Shown in pieces: positions 61,751-64,000 of a stretch of DNA of 64,000 nucleotides (position 1 is the first letter of the stretch; the number at the start of each line of letters is the position of its first letter). The notes beneath the pieces were generated by a model that searched no databases, was not told the origin of the DNA, and was given only the letters and a program-made list of their open reading frames with translations. The stretch comes from Terrimesophilobacter mesophilus (GTDB lineage Bacteria; Actinomycetota; Actinomycetes; Actinomycetales; Microbacteriaceae): NCBI RefSeq assembly GCF_014200375.1, contig NZ_JACHBP010000001.1:744001-808000 (forward strand). The letters run 5' to 3'. The translations under genes were made by a program, and so were the position numbers.

Positions 61751-62830
61751 TCAGGAGCGCGACAGACGAATTCGAGTCCCGATGACGAGGGCCGCACCGA
61801 TGATGGCCAGCAACCCAGCGAGACCCAGGAGTGCGCCCGCTTCCGGCGCCCCCGTTTCCGCCAGCTCCGGGGCAGTGACCTCGAACGTGGTGAAGGGGTC
61901 GCCGAACACGTCGGAATCGAAATAGAAGTCGTCGTCATCGAATGTGACGGTGTAGGTGCCGATTTTCACCGGCTCCGCGAGGATGACGGTCACCGAGACG
62001 TTCCCTGCGGCGTCCGCAGTGCCGGTGGCGGGGATCAGAATAGAGTCGCCATCGGGGTCTTCGATGTGCACGTAGACGTTACTGTTCGGGATCCAGTTGG
62101 TCCCGGTCAGGGTGATGCCGGTCGCTGCGGCCTCGTCCACCGTGAGAGTGGTCGCGGAGATCGCACGGGTCGGCGCCGGCAGGAAGTAGTTCGCGGCGTC
62201 ACCCCAGTGGATGGCCTGGATGACCGCGGTGTCCGCGGCTCCCACCCAGAGGCCGTATCCGAGCAGCCGCGGTGCCTCGCCAGCGAAGATCGCCGTTGCG
62301 AAATTCGCGAGTGTGTCAGTGGCGCCGGCCGCGTAGGAGCCGAATGCCTGGCTCGTCACCCAGGTCTCGGCCCCAGGATTGCCACTGTCGATGTTGCCCG
62401 TGAAGTTCGGGCGAAGAGTCGTGAAGTCCGAGTCCGTCGTGCCTTCCGCGAACATGGGGATCTGGTACGTCCACTTCGTGGCGTCGTCCGATGCGACGGC
62501 CAGGGTTCCCACGAGGCCGATGAACTCGACGGCGTCGGCGGGCTGCGGACCGACGTTCTGGTTGAGAATCTGGACGTCGCCGCTCGCGTCACCATTGAGT
62601 TCGAGCCCGTCGATCGTGAACGCGTGCGGGCCGTCTGTACCGGCCGCATCGCCGAAGAACCAATCGACACCGCTCGGGTAGCTCGAAGTCTCGACACCGA
62701 AGTCGGATGCGCCATAGAAGGTGCCATCTCCCACCACGGTGGACGCCATGGCCGGAGCGGCCGTCATCAGGGCGCCCGCAGCGGCCAGGAGCGCAGCGAG
62801 TGACACTGCTACGGTTTTCGAGCTCTTCAT
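61751..62830 (-). CDS. Secreted cell-wall surface protein with LAETG sorting signal
   Basis: A 359-residue protein. The signal peptide ends at AAPAMAS, and a ~220-residue N-terminal domain follows, rich in Asp/Gly with a DGTFYGASDFG start. An Ig-like region with ATGITLTGTNWIPNSNVYVH is near residues 250-330. At the C-terminus, LAETG is followed by a hydrophobic helix and a charged RIRLSRS tail, the layout of a sortase substrate. LAxTG signals are typical of class E sortases in Actinobacteria. ATG at 62830 with GGGGAAC upstream. Ligand unknown; no sortase gene in the window. Confidence 0.87.
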   Translation of the reverse strand: MKSSKTVAVSLAALLAAAGALMTAAPAMASTVVGDGTFYGASDFGVETSSYPSGVDWFFGDAAGTDGPHAFTIDGLELNGDASGDVQILNQNVGPQPADAVEFIGLVGTLAVASDDATKWTYQIPMFAEGTTDSDFTTLRPNFTGNIDSGNPGAETWVTSQAFGSYAAGATDTLANFATAIFAGEAPRLLGYGLWVGAADTAVIQAIHWGDAANYFLPAPTRAISATTLTVDEAAATGITLTGTNWIPNSNVYVHIEDPDGDSILIPATGTADAAGNVSVTVILAEPVKIGTYTVTFDDDDFYFDSDVFGDPFTTFEVTAPELAETGAPEAGALLGLAGLLAIIGAALVIGTRIRLSRS

Positions 62831-63036
62831 GAGGTTCCCCAACTTTCGGCGCGGGCGCGTACACGGCATTCTTGCGTGGTCGCTCAACGATACCGGACAT
62901 GAGCAAAGATTTACAACCACCTCAGGAGCGAAGATGCCCAATCGACGCGGGACTATGCTGGCTGTAGCCGAGCGAGCCGCATCCGGTTTCGTCGGCCTGT
63001 TTCCGTGCCCATAAGGCCAGCACACCGGAGTGACCC

Positions 63037-64000
63037 ATGCCCACGACAGCCGTTCAGCTCGAATCGATTCCCTTCGACCACGAGAGGGTGGTGATGGTCA
63101 CCGGTTCTCGAAGCCGTCTGCCCATCATCGTTGCGGTGCACTCCACGGTGCTCGGCCAGGCTCTCGGCGGCGCCCGCCTGTGGGCATACCCGCACTGGAC
63201 GGATGCGCTCGCAGACGCCCTGCGCCTCTCCGAGGGGATGACGCTCAAGAATGCGGCGGCCGGGCTGAACCGAGGAGGCGGCAAGTCGGTCATCTGCCTG
63301 CCGATGCGAGCCGCGCTCACCGACGAGCAGAAGCGCGATGCGATGCTCGACCTCGGCGACGTCGTCGAGAGCCTCGGAGGCGCCTATATGACGGCCGAGG
63401 ACGTCGGCTCGAGCGCTGAACTCATGGCGATCGTCTCCGAGCGCACGAAGCACGTCTGCGGCCTCCCGGCGGAGCAGGGCGGAGTCGGCGAGCCCGCGGA
63501 TGCGACCTCGGAGGGGGTGCACTCGAGCATTCTCGCGACCCTCGACGCACTGTTCGGCAGCAAGGACGTCTCAGGTCGTCGTATCGTCATCTCCGGCCTC
63601 GGCCAGGTCGGCGGCCGCCTCGCCAGGCGCCTCGCCGCGGAGGGAGCCGCCCTCACCGTGACGGATGTGAACCTCGGGAAGAAGGAACTCGCCGATTCGC
63701 TGGGCGCCACCTGGGTCGACGCTGCGGATGCCCTCACCGTCGAGGCGGACCTCTTCGTGCCGTGCGGCCTCGGCGGTGTGCTCACCTCCCAGGCCATCGC
63801 GGACCTGCGCGTCAAGGGCGTCGTCGGTGCGGCGAACAACCAGCTCGCGAGCCACGACGGTGCGGCGGAGCTCGCAGCCCGCGGCATCCTCTGGGCTCCT
63901 GACTTCGTCGTCAATGGCGGCGGTGTCATCTACCTCGACATGGCCATGCGGCCGGGGGCGGATGCCGCGGCGATCGCCGCGCGCGTGACCGAGATCGGCG
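63037..64000 (+). CDS. Leucine/valine-type amino-acid dehydrogenase, 3' end beyond the window
   Basis: From the ATG at 63037, with GGAG 8 nt upstream, 321 codons run to the window edge. The Glu/Leu/Phe/Val dehydrogenase family is clear: HSTVLGQALGGARLWAYP, catalytic Lys83 in GGGKSVICLPMRA, the dinucleotide site ISGLGQVGGRLARRLAAEGA and GAANNQLA. Length and the GGxR-W pattern fit the leucine/valine dehydrogenase branch, which oxidatively deaminates branched-chain amino acids with NAD. It stands divergent to the surface-protein gene and near the leu genes. Confidence 0.93.
   Translation, partial: MPTTAVQLESIPFDHERVVMVTGSRSRLPIIVAVHSTVLGQALGGARLWAYPHWTDALADALRLSEGMTLKNAAAGLNRGGGKSVICLPMRAALTDEQKRDAMLDLGDVVESLGGAYMTAEDVGSSAELMAIVSERTKHVCGLPAEQGGVGEPADATSEGVHSSILATLDALFGSKDVSGRRIVISGLGQVGGRLARRLAAEGAALTVTDVNLGKKELADSLGATWVDAADALTVEADLFVPCGLGGVLTSQAIADLRVKGVVGAANNQLASHDGAAELAARGILWAPDFVVNGGGVIYLDMAMRPGADAAAIAARVTEIG

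Noticed and set aside
1-64000. tRNA, rRNA, tmRNA genes, CRISPR arrays and replication origin
   Set aside because: I looked for conserved cloverleaf, rRNA and DnaA-box patterns by eye and saw none; a dedicated scan (tRNAscan-SE, Infernal) would be decisive.

Overview
The window is high-GC chromosomal DNA with actinobacterial gene order, frequent GTG starts, many TAnnnT -10 boxes 6-7 nt ahead of start codons (leaderless-type promoters), DUF222/HNH and LAETG-anchored proteins, and several F420-type luciferase-like oxidoreductases. A member of the Microbacteriaceae or a close relative is the best guess. This comes from reading only; no database search was run.

Layout. 1-9.1 kb: partial membrane protein, a DesK/NarL-type two-component pair, a META-like lipoprotein, ffh, an LLM oxidoreductase, a gamma-carbonic anhydrase-like protein, a large membrane protein and ftsY. 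9.1-17.9 kb: MFS exporter, smc (with an unusual LAPDA repeat insert), a double-GNAT protein, then mutM-rnc-rpmF-DUF177. 17.9-29.6 kb: a MocR regulator divergent from a complete-looking dihydropyrimidine-to-acetyl-CoA cluster: beta-ureidopropionase, dihydropyrimidinase, an F420-type LLM oxidoreductase, an ABC importer, an omega-aminotransferase and an acylating semialdehyde dehydrogenase. No dihydropyrimidine dehydrogenase is present, and the LLM enzyme sits where one would be expected. 29.6-33.1 kb: accessory zone with an HNH protein, three decayed IS3-type orfA starts, and a frameshifted toxin with its immunity-like neighbour. 33.2-36.2 kb: a three-gene ABC importer of the proposed F420-0 uptake type, preceded by a strongly structured candidate leader RNA. 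36.1-46.3 kb: a MoxR ATPase between two DUF58-transglutaminase pairs, and a divergent DUF2207 protein. 46.4-50.4 kb: stand-alone cofE, an LLM oxidoreductase overlapping it, small ORFs, and fgd (F420-dependent glucose-6-phosphate dehydrogenase) as the last gene of a recG-coaD-fgd run. 50.4-61.7 kb: recG, rsmD, thiL, a DUF3515 lipoprotein and the run leuC-leuD-murA-plsC-gpsA-ddl, headed by a candidate leucine attenuator whose leader peptide appears to be leaderless. 61.7-64 kb: an LAETG cell-wall surface protein and a partial leucine-dehydrogenase-like gene.

How the parts may work together. The window holds the late steps of F420 use and none of the early biosynthesis. F420-0 would be imported (33.4-36.2 kb), glutamylated by CofE, reduced by FGD with glucose-6-phosphate, and consumed by at least three LLM-type enzymes, one of them inside the pyrimidine cluster. 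This suggests a scavenged-deazaflavin economy, which is an inference needing the rest of the genome. The most novel-looking element is the three-way-junction-like leader at 33291-33388 that partly buries the ribosome-binding site of the importer operon.
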